Positions 39,869-49,173 of a stretch of DNA of 64,000 nt are shown one piece after another; the stretch's first letter is position 1; every line of letters begins with the position of its first letter. Below the pieces are notes generated by a model. The model had not been told where the DNA came from. It made no database searches and worked only from the letters and a program-made list of their open reading frames with translations. A program made the position numbers and the translations under genes. The stretch covers positions 18,116 through 82,115 of the forward strand of contig CAZDEO010000012.1 in the NCBI GenBank assembly GCA_964504445.1. The letters run 5' to 3'. This stretch comes from JACSRF01 sp964504445 (lineage in GTDB: Bacteria; Chloroflexota; Anaerolineae; Promineifilales; Promineifilaceae).

Positions 39869-41878
39869 CTATACGCTTTCTCTAACCTTCACAACTTCCT
39901 TACTGTCATCACCTGGGCCGATGGGCGGCAGGGGGGCAAAGTGAGCGATGAACTGCTGATGCACCAATTGGGTGGAGAGCAGCCCGGCCAGGGTCATGTC
40001 GTCGGTTTCGCCCAGGTGGCCGAAGCGGGTAATTTTTTTGACCAGGCTGGCAACGGCCGTGGCATTAAAATACCCCGCTGCTTCAATAGCTTGTGGCGAC
40101 AACACCTCCGCCACCCAGGGCAGTGGCTGGCCATTGGGGAAAAAGCTGCGATGGATGGGGGCACGGTACGGCCGTTTCGGGCGATTCCAAATATTTTCCG
40201 GCAGCAAATCACGAAAAGCGCGTTTCAGAATGTACTTCTCATCCAGCCCGCGCAGCTTGTAATGGGGCGGCAGGCGGTTGGCAAACTCAATCACGCGGTG
40301 GTCCAGAAAAGGCACGCGCCCCTCCACCGCATTCGCCGCCGCCATGCGGTCTCCCTGGGAAGAGAGCAGGTACTCCGCCAGGAAAATGGTAATTTCCAGG
40401 TATTGGGCGCGAGATTGGGGGTGCCACTCCGCAAAATTGGGCGGTAAATTCAGCCCATCTAGCGGGTTGGCAGGCTGGTTGGCGAGGGCGTTTTGCAGCG
40501 CCGCGCCAAAAACGCGCTTGGTGCGCTGGTTATTGCGCCAGCGAATGGCGTGGGAGTAGTCCAGGGCGTTGACGTCGCCTAACCCCTTGCCAAAAAACTT
40601 TTGCAGGTAGGCGGTATTGCCCTGGGAAAGGTCGCCAATGTAGCCATACAGCTTTGTCAGCAGCAACGGCCGTAGCGGCGAATCTGGCTGCCGCGCCCAA
40701 AAACGACGAATCTTCGCCTCCTTGAAGATGTTGTAACCCGCCAAAAACTCATCCGCCCCCTCACCCGTTAGCACCACCTTAAAATCATGCTGCCGCACCA
40801 GCCGCGAAAGCAGGTAAAGCGGCGCCGGCGAAGTGCGCATGATGGGCGTTTCCGTATGCCAAATCACTTCCGGGAAAATCTCGCCAATCTCCTCGTGCGA
40901 GGCAGTGACAATGTGATGATGTGTGCCCAGGTGGGCGGCCATTTGTCGCTGGAACGCGCTCTCATCATACGCCTCGTCGGTAAAGGCAATAGAAAAGGTT
41001 TCCAGGCGGTTGCCCGTGTAATGGCGAATAATGGCCGTGATGGTCGAGGAATCTAACCCGCCGCTGAGGTACGCGCCTACGGGCACATCCGCCCGCAAGC
41101 GAATTTGCGTAGCGTCCACCAGCAGCTCGCGCAGTTGCGCCGCCGCCTCGTCCAGGCTCATTTGCGGCGGCAGCAGTTCACGCGCAGACGGGAAGGTGGG
41201 CTGCCAGTATGGCTCTATGCGCAGGTCGCCATCTTGTGCCAGTAACCAATGGCCGGGGGGCAAGGTGTAAATGTTTTTGAAGGGTGTACGCGGGGCCAGG
41301 GGACTCCAGTAGGTGAAAATTTGGTCCAGGGCGATGGGATCCATTTCGGCTTCGACCCGCTGATCTACCAGAATGGTTTTCATTTCGGAGCCGAAAATGA
41401 GGGCGCCCTGCTGGATGGTGTAGAACAACGGCCGTATGCCCACCCGATCTCGTGCCACAAACAGACTGCGTGCCCGCTCATTCCAAATGGCAAAAACAAA
41501 CTGCCCAATCAGGTGCTCTACACAGGCTAGCCCGTACTCTTCATACAGGTGAATGATCACCTCGGTGTCGGAATCTGTTTTGAATTGGTGGCCCAACTTT
41601 TCTAGCTGCGGGCGCAACTCCACATAATTAAAAATTTCGCCGTTAAAGACAATCCACAGCGTACCATCTTCATTGCTGATGGGTTGTTGCCCGCCGCCCA
41701 GGTCAATAATGCTCAGTCGCGCATTGCCCAGGGCCACGCCGCTGCGCTCATCGGCAAAGGCGTACACGCCAAACTGGTCTGGGCCACGATAGCGAATAGC
41801 ACCCAACATCCGCCGTATGTCGGCAGGGTCAATGGGGTGCTGCTGGGTCAGGTTAAGCGTGCCTACAATGCCACACAT
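39869..41878 (-). CDS. asnB: Glutamine-hydrolysing asparagine synthase-type amidotransferase (AsnB)
   Basis: 669 residues. N-terminal glutaminase with catalytic Cys2 (MCGIVGTLNLTQQ), then NARLSIIDLGGGQQPISNEDG and the FNGEIFNYVELR segment. C-terminal synthetase with the ATP loop VGAYLSGGLDSSTITAII near residue 265 and VLTGEGADEFLAGYNIFK. Relatives of this size occur in exopolysaccharide and exosortase-associated clusters as amidotransferases. It lies between an acyl-AMP ligase and the NadE-like enzyme, so it probably amidates a carrier-bound acid or sugar. Confidence 0.93.
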   Translation of the reverse strand: MCGIVGTLNLTQQHPIDPADIRRMLGAIRYRGPDQFGVYAFADERSGVALGNARLSIIDLGGGQQPISNEDGTLWIVFNGEIFNYVELRPQLEKLGHQFKTDSDTEVIIHLYEEYGLACVEHLIGQFVFAIWNERARSLFVARDRVGIRPLFYTIQQGALIFGSEMKTILVDQRVEAEMDPIALDQIFTYWSPLAPRTPFKNIYTLPPGHWLLAQDGDLRIEPYWQPTFPSARELLPPQMSLDEAAAQLRELLVDATQIRLRADVPVGAYLSGGLDSSTITAIIRHYTGNRLETFSIAFTDEAYDESAFQRQMAAHLGTHHHIVTASHEEIGEIFPEVIWHTETPIMRTSPAPLYLLSRLVRQHDFKVVLTGEGADEFLAGYNIFKEAKIRRFWARQPDSPLRPLLLTKLYGYIGDLSQGNTAYLQKFFGKGLGDVNALDYSHAIRWRNNQRTKRVFGAALQNALANQPANPLDGLNLPPNFAEWHPQSRAQYLEITIFLAEYLLSSQGDRMAAANAVEGRVPFLDHRVIEFANRLPPHYKLRGLDEKYILKRAFRDLLPENIWNRPKRPYRAPIHRSFFPNGQPLPWVAEVLSPQAIEAAGYFNATAVASLVKKITRFGHLGETDDMTLAGLLSTQLVHQQFIAHFAPLPPIGPGDDSKEVVKVRESV

Positions 41879-41927
41879 AGTCTATGTTCCGTAGTTTGTA
41901 TTCCGTGTTCGGTTTACGGATAACCAA

Positions 41928-43463
41928 TCACGATAAATCTTTCTTGGTAATTTTGCCACTGCTGGTTTTGGGCAATTCGGCGCGGAATTCGATGATTTGG
42001 GGAACCATGAAATCTTCCAGGTGGGTACGACAATGGCGCAAAATATCTTTTTCCGTCAGGCTGTTATCCTGGGTAACGACAAAGGCTTTAATCGCTTCGC
42101 CGAGAATGGGATCTGGCACGCCGATAACGGCCGTTTCCACCACCCCCGGCAAATCATACAGCACATTCTCCACTTCCTTCGGCGCCACCTTCTCACCCCG
42201 GCTTTTAATAATGTCGTCACCGCGCCCCACAAAATAGAAAAACCCCTCCTCATCCATGCGGAACAAGTCGCCACTGTAACACACCCGCTCGCCTGGCAAA
42301 GGGCCAGGGCGGTAACGGCGTGCCGTTGCCTCCGGGTTCTCCCAATAACCGCGCATCACGTGCCCCCCACGAATAACCAGCTCCCCAATTTGCCCAGGGC
42401 CAAGCCGGTTGCCCTCGCCATCCTCAATCCACACCTCTGTACCCGGAATGGCAACGCCCACCGAGCCGGGGCGCTGCGGCAACTGTTCCGGCGGCAGGTA
42501 GAGGGTACGCTTGGTTTCCGTCAGGCCATACATAGAGTACATAGTCGCCCAGGGAAAGATTTCGCCAATCTTTTTAATGTGGCTGGGGGGGAGGGCCGCA
42601 GCCGTATTAGTAATGTAACGCAAGTGCCGCAAATCATAGGCACTCAAATCCATGTTAAGCAAAATAGCAAAAATAGTGGGCACGCCGGGAAAGCCTGTTA
42701 CCCGTTCCTCCTCCATGCGCTTGAGCGCCTGTGCCGGGTAGGTAAACCCCTTTTCCAACACTAGCGTGCCGCCAAACTTAAAGACCATCAGCAGTTGGTA
42801 CAGCCCATAGTCAAAAGAGAGAGGCGAAAAGCAAATCACAATGTCGTCGGGCACGTTTTGCAGGTAAGTGATGATGGAGGAGGCGGCAAAAACCACATTG
42901 GCGTGGGCCGACATCACCCCTTTGGGGTCGCCAGTGCTGCCGGAAGTGTAAATGAGGCAAGCTAAATCCTGGTCAATGGTTTGGCGTGGCGGGCGGGTGG
43001 TGGAATATTGGGCCTGAATGGCGGCAAAGGTGGTGGCCTGGGTGCGCTGGGTGGCGGCTTCGTCGGCCCCTTTGTCGGTAAAAATGGTGGAGATTATCGA
43101 GGGGGCCTTTGCCAGGACCCCATCGACAACCTGGGCCTGGCGGGCGCGGGCCACCAAAGCGGTGGCGCGGCAGTTGTTGACCATGTAGGTGAGCTTTTCT
43201 TCCTTGGTGGTGGGGTTGGCAACTACGAAGACAGCGTTGGCTTTTAGCGCAGCAAAAATCCCGACGACTAGCTCGATGCTGTTGGGCAGGAATAGAACGA
43301 CGCGGTCTCCCCGCGCTACCCCATGGGCGCGGAGGGCGTTAGCCAGGCGGTTGGCCTGGGCGTCAATTTCGGCGTAGGTAAGACGCTGCCCCGCACAAAT
43401 GAGCGCGACCTTGTGGGGGAAATGGGTCGCGCTGTATTCTAGGAAGTCGTTAACCAGTAACAT
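41928..43463 (-). CDS. Acyl-AMP ligase / acyl-CoA synthetase (ANL superfamily)
   Basis: 511 residues of the adenylate-forming family. Motifs are LIYTSGSTGDPKGVMSAHANV (P-loop), YSMYGLTETKRTLYLPPEQL, YSGDLFRMDEEGFFYFVGRGDDIIKSRGEKV and the catalytic Lys in LPKTSSGKITKKDLS. It ends 49 bp before asnB and follows an acyl carrier protein by 6 bp, so it probably loads an acyl or amino acid group on that carrier. Similar ligase-carrier pairs are known from exosortase-linked polysaccharide loci and nonribosomal pathways. Confidence 0.93.
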   Translation of the reverse strand: MLLVNDFLEYSATHFPHKVALICAGQRLTYAEIDAQANRLANALRAHGVARGDRVVLFLPNSIELVVGIFAALKANAVFVVANPTTKEEKLTYMVNNCRATALVARARQAQVVDGVLAKAPSIISTIFTDKGADEAATQRTQATTFAAIQAQYSTTRPPRQTIDQDLACLIYTSGSTGDPKGVMSAHANVVFAASSIITYLQNVPDDIVICFSPLSFDYGLYQLLMVFKFGGTLVLEKGFTYPAQALKRMEEERVTGFPGVPTIFAILLNMDLSAYDLRHLRYITNTAAALPPSHIKKIGEIFPWATMYSMYGLTETKRTLYLPPEQLPQRPGSVGVAIPGTEVWIEDGEGNRLGPGQIGELVIRGGHVMRGYWENPEATARRYRPGPLPGERVCYSGDLFRMDEEGFFYFVGRGDDIIKSRGEKVAPKEVENVLYDLPGVVETAVIGVPDPILGEAIKAFVVTQDNSLTEKDILRHCRTHLEDFMVPQIIEFRAELPKTSSGKITKKDLS

Positions 43464-43469
43464 AGGCGC

Positions 43470-43715
43470 TTAGCCGCTTTTGCGTTGGATGTAGGCGGCA
43501 AGTTGGTTAACGGAGTCGAAGTTATCGGGGACAATCTCTTCGTCGGCGACGGTAAGGCCGAAGTTGTCTTCCACAAATAGTACCAACTCCATGACGCCGG
43601 TGGAGTCTACGACTTCCTCTTCCAAAAATGAGGCGTTGTCGTCCAAGGTGAATCCGTCGTCGCTAAATAGGAAGTTTTCTGCCAGGTATTGTCGAATTTG
43701 CTTCTTAATATCCAT
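43470..43715 (-). CDS. Acyl carrier protein (dedicated, not fatty-acid AcpP)
   Basis: 81 residues with the phosphopantetheine attachment site EEEVVDSTGVMELVLFVEDNFG, where Ser of DSTG carries the arm. The DSTG motif, in place of DSLD/DSLT of fatty-acid ACP, is typical of carriers in secondary or polysaccharide pathways. It lies directly before the acyl-AMP ligase and about 100 bp after the SARP-like regulator on the same strand. RBS AAGGATAAA lies just before the ATG. Confidence 0.93.
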   Translation of the reverse strand: MDIKKQIRQYLAENFLFSDDGFTLDDNASFLEEEVVDSTGVMELVLFVEDNFGLTVADEEIVPDNFDSVNQLAAYIQRKSG

Positions 43716-43816
43716 GTTTATCCTTCTGCCTGAGTTTATGGCGTTGTTGATTAGTTTGTGCAGGCACCTTTTTGGCCCTAGGGGATTATGTTAGGGGTAT
43801 TGTCTTGCGATTTTAC

Positions 43817-46800
43817 TTACGTCTGGGAGGTGTAACTGTGATGGATGAAGGTGATGACGCTTTCCAGGGTTTGTGTTTGTGCCCAGCTTTGGGCGGCGGC
43901 AAATTGTGTGGGGGTGAATTGGTTTTGGTCTTGTTGAACGTTTTCGCGGATCTCTTGGGCAGTGGCTTTATGGTTTAGCACAAAGGCCAGCAGGCGGGCG
44001 GCGTGAGTTTTGTGTTGCTGTACCAGGCTAAGGCGACTGAAGGCGGCAATGATTTCTAGCACGAGCTTGATGTCGCCGCTGTTGTGGGCCAGGGTGAGGG
44101 CTTCAGTGAGTTGGGTTTGGGCGGTGGCATAGTCTGTGGTGGAGGTGGCGATGTCGCCTAACCCTACGAGGGCTACGGCCGTTCCTCGTTCATCGCTCAT
44201 TTCTCGTTTAAGGGTCAGGCTTTCTGTGAGCAGTGTTCGCGCTTCCTCATAATTGCCTTGTTTGGCTGCCAGCCGCCCGGCGTTTGCCAGGGTAGTAGAC
44301 GCCCCGTGCTTGTGGTTGTGGGCGATGAACAAACGACTGCAGGTCAGATAGTGTTCTTGGGCGGCGGCAAAGTCGCCCATGGCTTGGGCCACATTGCCCA
44401 GGTTGTTGCGGGTCATGGCTTCGCCCAGTTCGTCGCCGAGTTGGCGGTAAATGGCTATGGATTGCGTAAAGTGATCTTGAGCCAGGGCGTAATCTCCTTG
44501 AGCTTTGGCGCAGCTGCCCAAAAAATTGTGGCAGAAGCCCATGCCGTCTTGGTCGCCCAACGCTTTTGCCAATTCCAGGCTTTGCTGGGCCATTTGGGTG
44601 GCCTGAGAAAAGTTGCCGGCATAAAAGGCGGTGATGGCGGCATAGCCTAGCAGGGCAGAAAGGCGCGGTGGATCATCAACGTGTTGTAGAATGTGCAGGG
44701 CTTCTTCCAGGTGTTGTGTGGCGGTTTCGAGCTGCCCAATGTGGATGTGCATGCGTGCTTTGCGCCCTAGCAGTTCGCTGCGGGTTTGGGCTTGGATGTC
44801 GGTGGGTTCTGCCGTGGCGGGCAATTGATTCAGGGCGTATTCGAAGGCGGCGATGCCCTCGCGGAACCAGCTTTCGGCGCTGTAGAAGCTGTGGAGGGTA
44901 ACGGCCGTTTGGAGCAGGTCATTGTACTGTTGCTGGGCGGCAGCCCATTGCCAGGCCGCACGCACGTTGCCTAACTCTTGCTGAATGGCGTGGCGCATTT
45001 CTAGCTCTTGCGCTTTGCCCTGGTTGGCGAGGAAGTGCAGATAGTAGGTGGCGTGCTGCTGCTGGGTGGCGTGGCGGTCGTGGGGTTGGGTGGCGAGTTG
45101 TTCGGCCGCATATTGGCTGAGCATGGGGTGCATGTGGTAACGGCCGTTTTCTACATGCAGCAGCGCCCTATCTACCAGGGTGGCCATTGTAGCAGGGGTG
45201 GCGGAGGCAACGGCCGTTGCTGCTTCGGGGGTAAATCCACCCCGAAAGACACCCATTTTGGCAAACACTTGCTGCGTTTCTGGTGTTAAAAGTTGCCAGG
45301 TGTAGCCAAACACAGCCCGCAGGCTGCGGTGACGTTCCGGCACATTGCGCACCTTTGCCGCCAAAAAATCTAGTCCGTGGGCAATTTCCTGGGCAATTTG
45401 AGGCGGCGAAAATTGGCGAATCCAGGCGGTAGCTAGCTCAATACCCAGCGGCATCCCTTGCAGCAACTGACAAATTTGGTTAATGGCTTGTTGATCGATG
45501 GCGGAAGGGGTGTATTGAGGGCGTAGGCGTCGGGCAATTTGCAGGAATAGCTGCACGGCGGCAGGGGTAACGACCGTTGTTTCATCAGTCGCCGTCTCCA
45601 AGCCCGCCACGTCTATCAGCCATTCCTCCTGCAAATAAAGAGGTTCTTGCGAAGTGACCAGGAGCTTGAGCTGGGGCGCGGCGGCAAGCAGTTGCGCCAG
45701 TAGTTCTGTGCCTTCCGCCAGCTGCTCGAAATTGTCTAGTACCAGCAGCAGTTCCCGCTGCGCTACGTGTTCTATAAGCTGGGTGGTAGGCTCTGCTTTG
45801 CCGCCCAAGGGTACGCCCAGGGCGGCAGCAATGGTGGGAGCCAGCAATTCGGCATCTTGAAGATCTGCCAGGGGCACGTACCATATGCCATGCAAGAATT
45901 GACCCGGTTGCCAGGTGGCTAGATGGCGGGCGGTCTCGATGGCCAGGCGGGTTTTGCCCATGCCGCCAGCCCCTAGCAGTGTGACCAGACGACAGGTAGG
46001 GTTCCTTAGTTTGGCGAGCAGCTCTGCTTGCTCTTGGGCACGACCCACAAAATGGGGTAGGGGCGGAGGTAGGTGGGGTGCAGGCGTTTCGCGGGCGGTA
46101 AGAATTTGGGCGTGCCGGGCGCGGGTTTCGGAGGCTGGCTCTACGCCGAGTTCATTTTCTAGAATCTGGCAGCAGGTGTCATATTGCTGTAAGGCGGCAT
46201 TGTATTGCCCGGTGCGGGCCAACAGGAGCATTTTTTGGCGATGGGCGTGTTCGCTGAGGTTGTTCAGTTGCAGGAGATGGTCGGCGAAGGATAGCGCGGT
46301 GGTATATGCGCTCTGGCTGGTGTGGTGGTGGACGAGTTGCTCGAGGAGGGTAACGGCCGTTCTTTGTAGCCTTTCTCGCTCAATAAGTGCCCATTCTTCA
46401 AAACCACGACTATCGCGCAAGTAAAACCCATCAAGAAAATGACCCTGATAGAGGGTAATAGCTTGCTGGGCGCGGTCAGGGTTGGTTTGCGCATTTTCAG
46501 CGTGTTGCTGGAACTCAGCCACGTCTAGTTGGTAAGCCGTGGCGTGGTTAAAGCCGACGGTTTGGCGCGTGATGAGTAAATAGGGCTTGAATGCCCGGCG
46601 CAAGGTGGAAAGAACGGAGCGCAAGTTCGCCAGGGCCTGCTCTTGGGAACGATCGTCCCATAATAGTTCCGCCAGGTGCTCGCGGGGGAACGGCCGTTGG
46701 TGGCATACCAGGTACACTAGCAACGCCTCTGCTTTGCGTGTTGGCAAACTAGCTACCGCCTTGCCGCCGAGTTCCAGATGGACGCCCCCTAAGAGCCGAA

Positions 46801-46831
46801 TGATCAAGAGGTTACTACTTTTGCTTTGCAT
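43817..46831 (-). CDS. SARP/AfsR-like regulator: BTAD domain, NB-ARC ATPase and TPR repeats
   Basis: 1004 residues. The N-terminal winged-helix and bacterial transcriptional activator domain (about 1-245) reads LLIIRLLGGVHLELGG, LLWDDRSQEQALANLRSVLSTLRRAF and ELGVEPASETRARHAQI. The STAND/NB-ARC ATPase (about 255-540) has Walker A TLLGAGGMGKTRLAIETA and Walker B LLLVLDNFEQL. TPRs fill about 610-960 (GDYALAQDHFTQSIAIYRQLGDELGEAMTRNNLGNVAQAMGD). Such proteins activate clusters on sensing a ligand. It sits directly upstream of the carrier-ligase-amidotransferase genes on the same strand. Confidence 0.92.
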   Translation of the reverse strand: MQSKSSNLLIIRLLGGVHLELGGKAVASLPTRKAEALLVYLVCHQRPFPREHLAELLWDDRSQEQALANLRSVLSTLRRAFKPYLLITRQTVGFNHATAYQLDVAEFQQHAENAQTNPDRAQQAITLYQGHFLDGFYLRDSRGFEEWALIERERLQRTAVTLLEQLVHHHTSQSAYTTALSFADHLLQLNNLSEHAHRQKMLLLARTGQYNAALQQYDTCCQILENELGVEPASETRARHAQILTARETPAPHLPPPLPHFVGRAQEQAELLAKLRNPTCRLVTLLGAGGMGKTRLAIETARHLATWQPGQFLHGIWYVPLADLQDAELLAPTIAAALGVPLGGKAEPTTQLIEHVAQRELLLVLDNFEQLAEGTELLAQLLAAAPQLKLLVTSQEPLYLQEEWLIDVAGLETATDETTVVTPAAVQLFLQIARRLRPQYTPSAIDQQAINQICQLLQGMPLGIELATAWIRQFSPPQIAQEIAHGLDFLAAKVRNVPERHRSLRAVFGYTWQLLTPETQQVFAKMGVFRGGFTPEAATAVASATPATMATLVDRALLHVENGRYHMHPMLSQYAAEQLATQPHDRHATQQQHATYYLHFLANQGKAQELEMRHAIQQELGNVRAAWQWAAAQQQYNDLLQTAVTLHSFYSAESWFREGIAAFEYALNQLPATAEPTDIQAQTRSELLGRKARMHIHIGQLETATQHLEEALHILQHVDDPPRLSALLGYAAITAFYAGNFSQATQMAQQSLELAKALGDQDGMGFCHNFLGSCAKAQGDYALAQDHFTQSIAIYRQLGDELGEAMTRNNLGNVAQAMGDFAAAQEHYLTCSRLFIAHNHKHGASTTLANAGRLAAKQGNYEEARTLLTESLTLKREMSDERGTAVALVGLGDIATSTTDYATAQTQLTEALTLAHNSGDIKLVLEIIAAFSRLSLVQQHKTHAARLLAFVLNHKATAQEIRENVQQDQNQFTPTQFAAAQSWAQTQTLESVITFIHHSYTSQT

Positions 46832-46934
46832 GCTCTAGCTCGTCAAGCTTGTCAGCCATTGGGTTTGGCTGATAATTACATTGTAACCTGACTTGCGGAA
46901 ATGCAGAAATGTAGGCGCGCTTTGGAGGTTCGCT

Positions 46935-47309
46935 ATGGGTATGTGGAAGGTGTTTGTGTGGTTAACGGCCGTGGCCCTGGCTTTATCTGGCTGCAGTAAC
47001 CGCCCCCAAATAGAGTATCGCATTAGCGGGACGGCTGCCGAGGTGGAAGTTTTTTACCGCAACGACCAGGGGGATATGGTGCAAGAAAGGGTTGAACCTC
47101 CCTGGACCCTTGATTTTCGCGGGGAAGATCCTTTTGCCTTTGAGCTAAGCGCCTATGGCGACGGCCGTAGCGGCACGGTAGCCTGTGCCGTGTGGATAAA
47201 CGGGCAGGAAGTAGGCAGCGCGGAAGGGAAATCTTACGCGGAGTGTTTTGGGGAGTTTGCGCAAGGCGTCTCGCACTTTCGCGGGCGGTTTGACGTACCT
47301 GGTGAATGA
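46935..47309 (+). CDS. Small MmpS-like lipoprotein
   Basis: 124 residues. Lipoprotein signal MGMWKVFVWLTAVALALSGC, lipid Cys at 20. The outer part reads YRISGTAAEVEVFYRNDQGDMVQERVEPPWTLDF and SGTVACAVWINGQEVGSAEGKSYAECFGEF. That pattern (Val-rich strands, PW, a Cys-x-Ile/Trp strand and a late Cys) resembles MmpS/transport-accessory lipoproteins, but the match is by eye only. The ATG at 46935 follows TTGGAGG. The 265 bp after it (47310-47574) hold no gene I can support. Confidence 0.75.
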   Translation: MGMWKVFVWLTAVALALSGCSNRPQIEYRISGTAAEVEVFYRNDQGDMVQERVEPPWTLDFRGEDPFAFELSAYGDGRSGTVACAVWINGQEVGSAEGKSYAECFGEFAQGVSHFRGRFDVPGE

Positions 47310-47574
47310 ACCGCGTGGACAAAAGCGGCCAGGCAAGCACACGCATCACCCACTTTGTAGTGAGCAGCCTGCAAAAAGCCCTGATCATTTATTTACCGAA
47401 CGTTCTCTGGTTATCCGGGAAAACCGGCGCACCGTCTTGGAATTCGGAGGATATAGCTCCATTTACAGGTTTATCACCTTTTGCCTTAGGCTTGTTGGGG
47501 ATTCTTAAACTCCTGGCTATACTTTACCCCTGAAACGGCGACGCATTTGCCGATTCCCAATTTTGGAGGAGACG

Positions 47575-48981
47575 ATGACCTTAGTCATGAAATTTGGTGG
47601 GACGTCTGTGGGCAGCGCCCAGGCCGTGCGTGACACGGCCGTGCTCATTCTGCAAGCCCATAAAGAGTGGGGCAGTGTGATTGTTGTGGCATCAGCCATG
47701 GGTCCCACGCCGGTGAAGGTGACAGATTTGCTGCTGCGCGGCGCCCACTCGGCCGCCGCAGGCGATGGCGAAACCTTTAAGCGCGTCGCCGAAGAGCTGC
47801 AGCAAATCCATTACGAAGCGATAGATGGGCTGCTGGAGCCAGAGGGTGAACGGCAGCGCGCCCTGGCTGATAACGCCCAGTACATCACCCGCTATGAGAA
47901 TTTATGTAAAGCCGTGCTGGTGCTGGGCGAGCTGACGCCTCGCGCCCTGGACGCCATTAGCGGCATGGGGGAGCAGATGAGTGTGCGCATTCTGGCTGCT
48001 TACTTACGCCAGATTGGCTTGCCGGCGGAGGCCGTTGACGCCACGGAACTGATTGTCACCGACGGTAATTTTCAAGCGGCCATGCCCCTGTTGCCCAGGA
48101 CAAAATCAAAGACGCGGGTGCGCATACGGCCGTTACTCGATCAGGGCGTCATCCCCATAGTCACGGGCTTTATTGCTGCCACCGAGGGCGGCGTAACCAC
48201 CACCCTGGGGCGCGGCGGTTCTGACTACAGCGCCGCCATTTTGGGGCAAGCCTTGGAAGTAGACGAAGTGTGGATTTGGACCGACGTGGATGGCGTGATG
48301 ACCACAGACCCGCGCCTGGTAAGCAATGCGCGCTCCATTCCCACCCTCACTTACCGAGAAGTGTCGGAACTGGCTTACTATGGTGCCAGGGTGCTGCACC
48401 CCAAAACCATGCGCCCTTGCATTGAAAGCGATATTCCGCTGCGCATTAAAAACACCTTTAACCCCACTCATCCCGGCACGGTGATCGTCGCTGATGACCA
48501 AAATGGTCATGGGGGCATCAAAGCGGTGACGGCAATCAAAAATTTGAGCCTGATTACGGTGGAAGGGAAGGGGATGATGGGCGTGCCCGGTATTGCGGCG
48601 CGTACTTTTGGCGCCGTGGCGCGGGCGGACGTTAGCGTGTTGCTTATTAGCCAGGCCTCTTCGGAGCAGTCCATCAGCTTTGCTACGCCGGACGCGTCGG
48701 CGGAGGAGGTGCTGCATGCCCTGGAGACGGAGTTTGCGCCAGAGCTGCAACGGCAGGATATTGACCGCATTTGGGCGCAGCATGAGGTAGCAATTGTTAC
48801 GGCTGTGGGCGCAGGCATGCGGGGCACACCGGGCGTGGCCGGCCGAATTTTTACAGCCCTGGGGCAACAAGAGACGAACATCATCGCCATTGCCCAGGGT
48901 TCTTCGGAATGCAGCATTAGCATGGTGGTGGATGGCGCCGATATGGCGGCAGCGGTGGCTGAAATCCACGCCCTCATTTAA
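47575..48981 (+). CDS. lysC: Aspartate kinase
   Basis: 468-residue enzyme that phosphorylates aspartate at the head of Lys/Met/Thr synthesis. The N-terminal kinase domain has LVMKFGGTSVGSAQAV, PIVTGFIAATEGGVTTTLGRGGSDYSAAILG and RVLHPKTMRP. The C-terminal part holds two ACT domains for feedback control (ISLITVEGKGMMGVPGIAARTF and VAIVTAVGAGMRGTPGVAGRIF). ATG 47575 has GGAGGAG upstream; the TTG at 47563 is inside that RBS. It appears monocistronic. Confidence 0.96.
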   Translation: MTLVMKFGGTSVGSAQAVRDTAVLILQAHKEWGSVIVVASAMGPTPVKVTDLLLRGAHSAAAGDGETFKRVAEELQQIHYEAIDGLLEPEGERQRALADNAQYITRYENLCKAVLVLGELTPRALDAISGMGEQMSVRILAAYLRQIGLPAEAVDATELIVTDGNFQAAMPLLPRTKSKTRVRIRPLLDQGVIPIVTGFIAATEGGVTTTLGRGGSDYSAAILGQALEVDEVWIWTDVDGVMTTDPRLVSNARSIPTLTYREVSELAYYGARVLHPKTMRPCIESDIPLRIKNTFNPTHPGTVIVADDQNGHGGIKAVTAIKNLSLITVEGKGMMGVPGIAARTFGAVARADVSVLLISQASSEQSISFATPDASAEEVLHALETEFAPELQRQDIDRIWAQHEVAIVTAVGAGMRGTPGVAGRIFTALGQQETNIIAIAQGSSECSISMVVDGADMAAAVAEIHALI

Positions 48982-49173
48982 CCGGAGTTAATTTCCAACT
49001 TAATAGTTGCTTTGTACTTCCTTAACGGCCGTCAATTTCCGACTTAACAAATTGGGTAGAAATCTGCCGCTTGCCATCCCATAATCCCGCACAGTAAATT
49101 TCACAACAGCGCAGCCGGTTAGCAACTAACTAATTTGCTGACCGGCCAAAGGCGCAAAAAGGAGAGAACTGTG

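Noticed and set aside
47306..47533. 75-residue frame overlapping the stop of the MmpS-like lipoprotein gene
   Set aside because: The ATG overlaps the stop codon, but no RBS, signal or family resemblance was found. It is probably chance.
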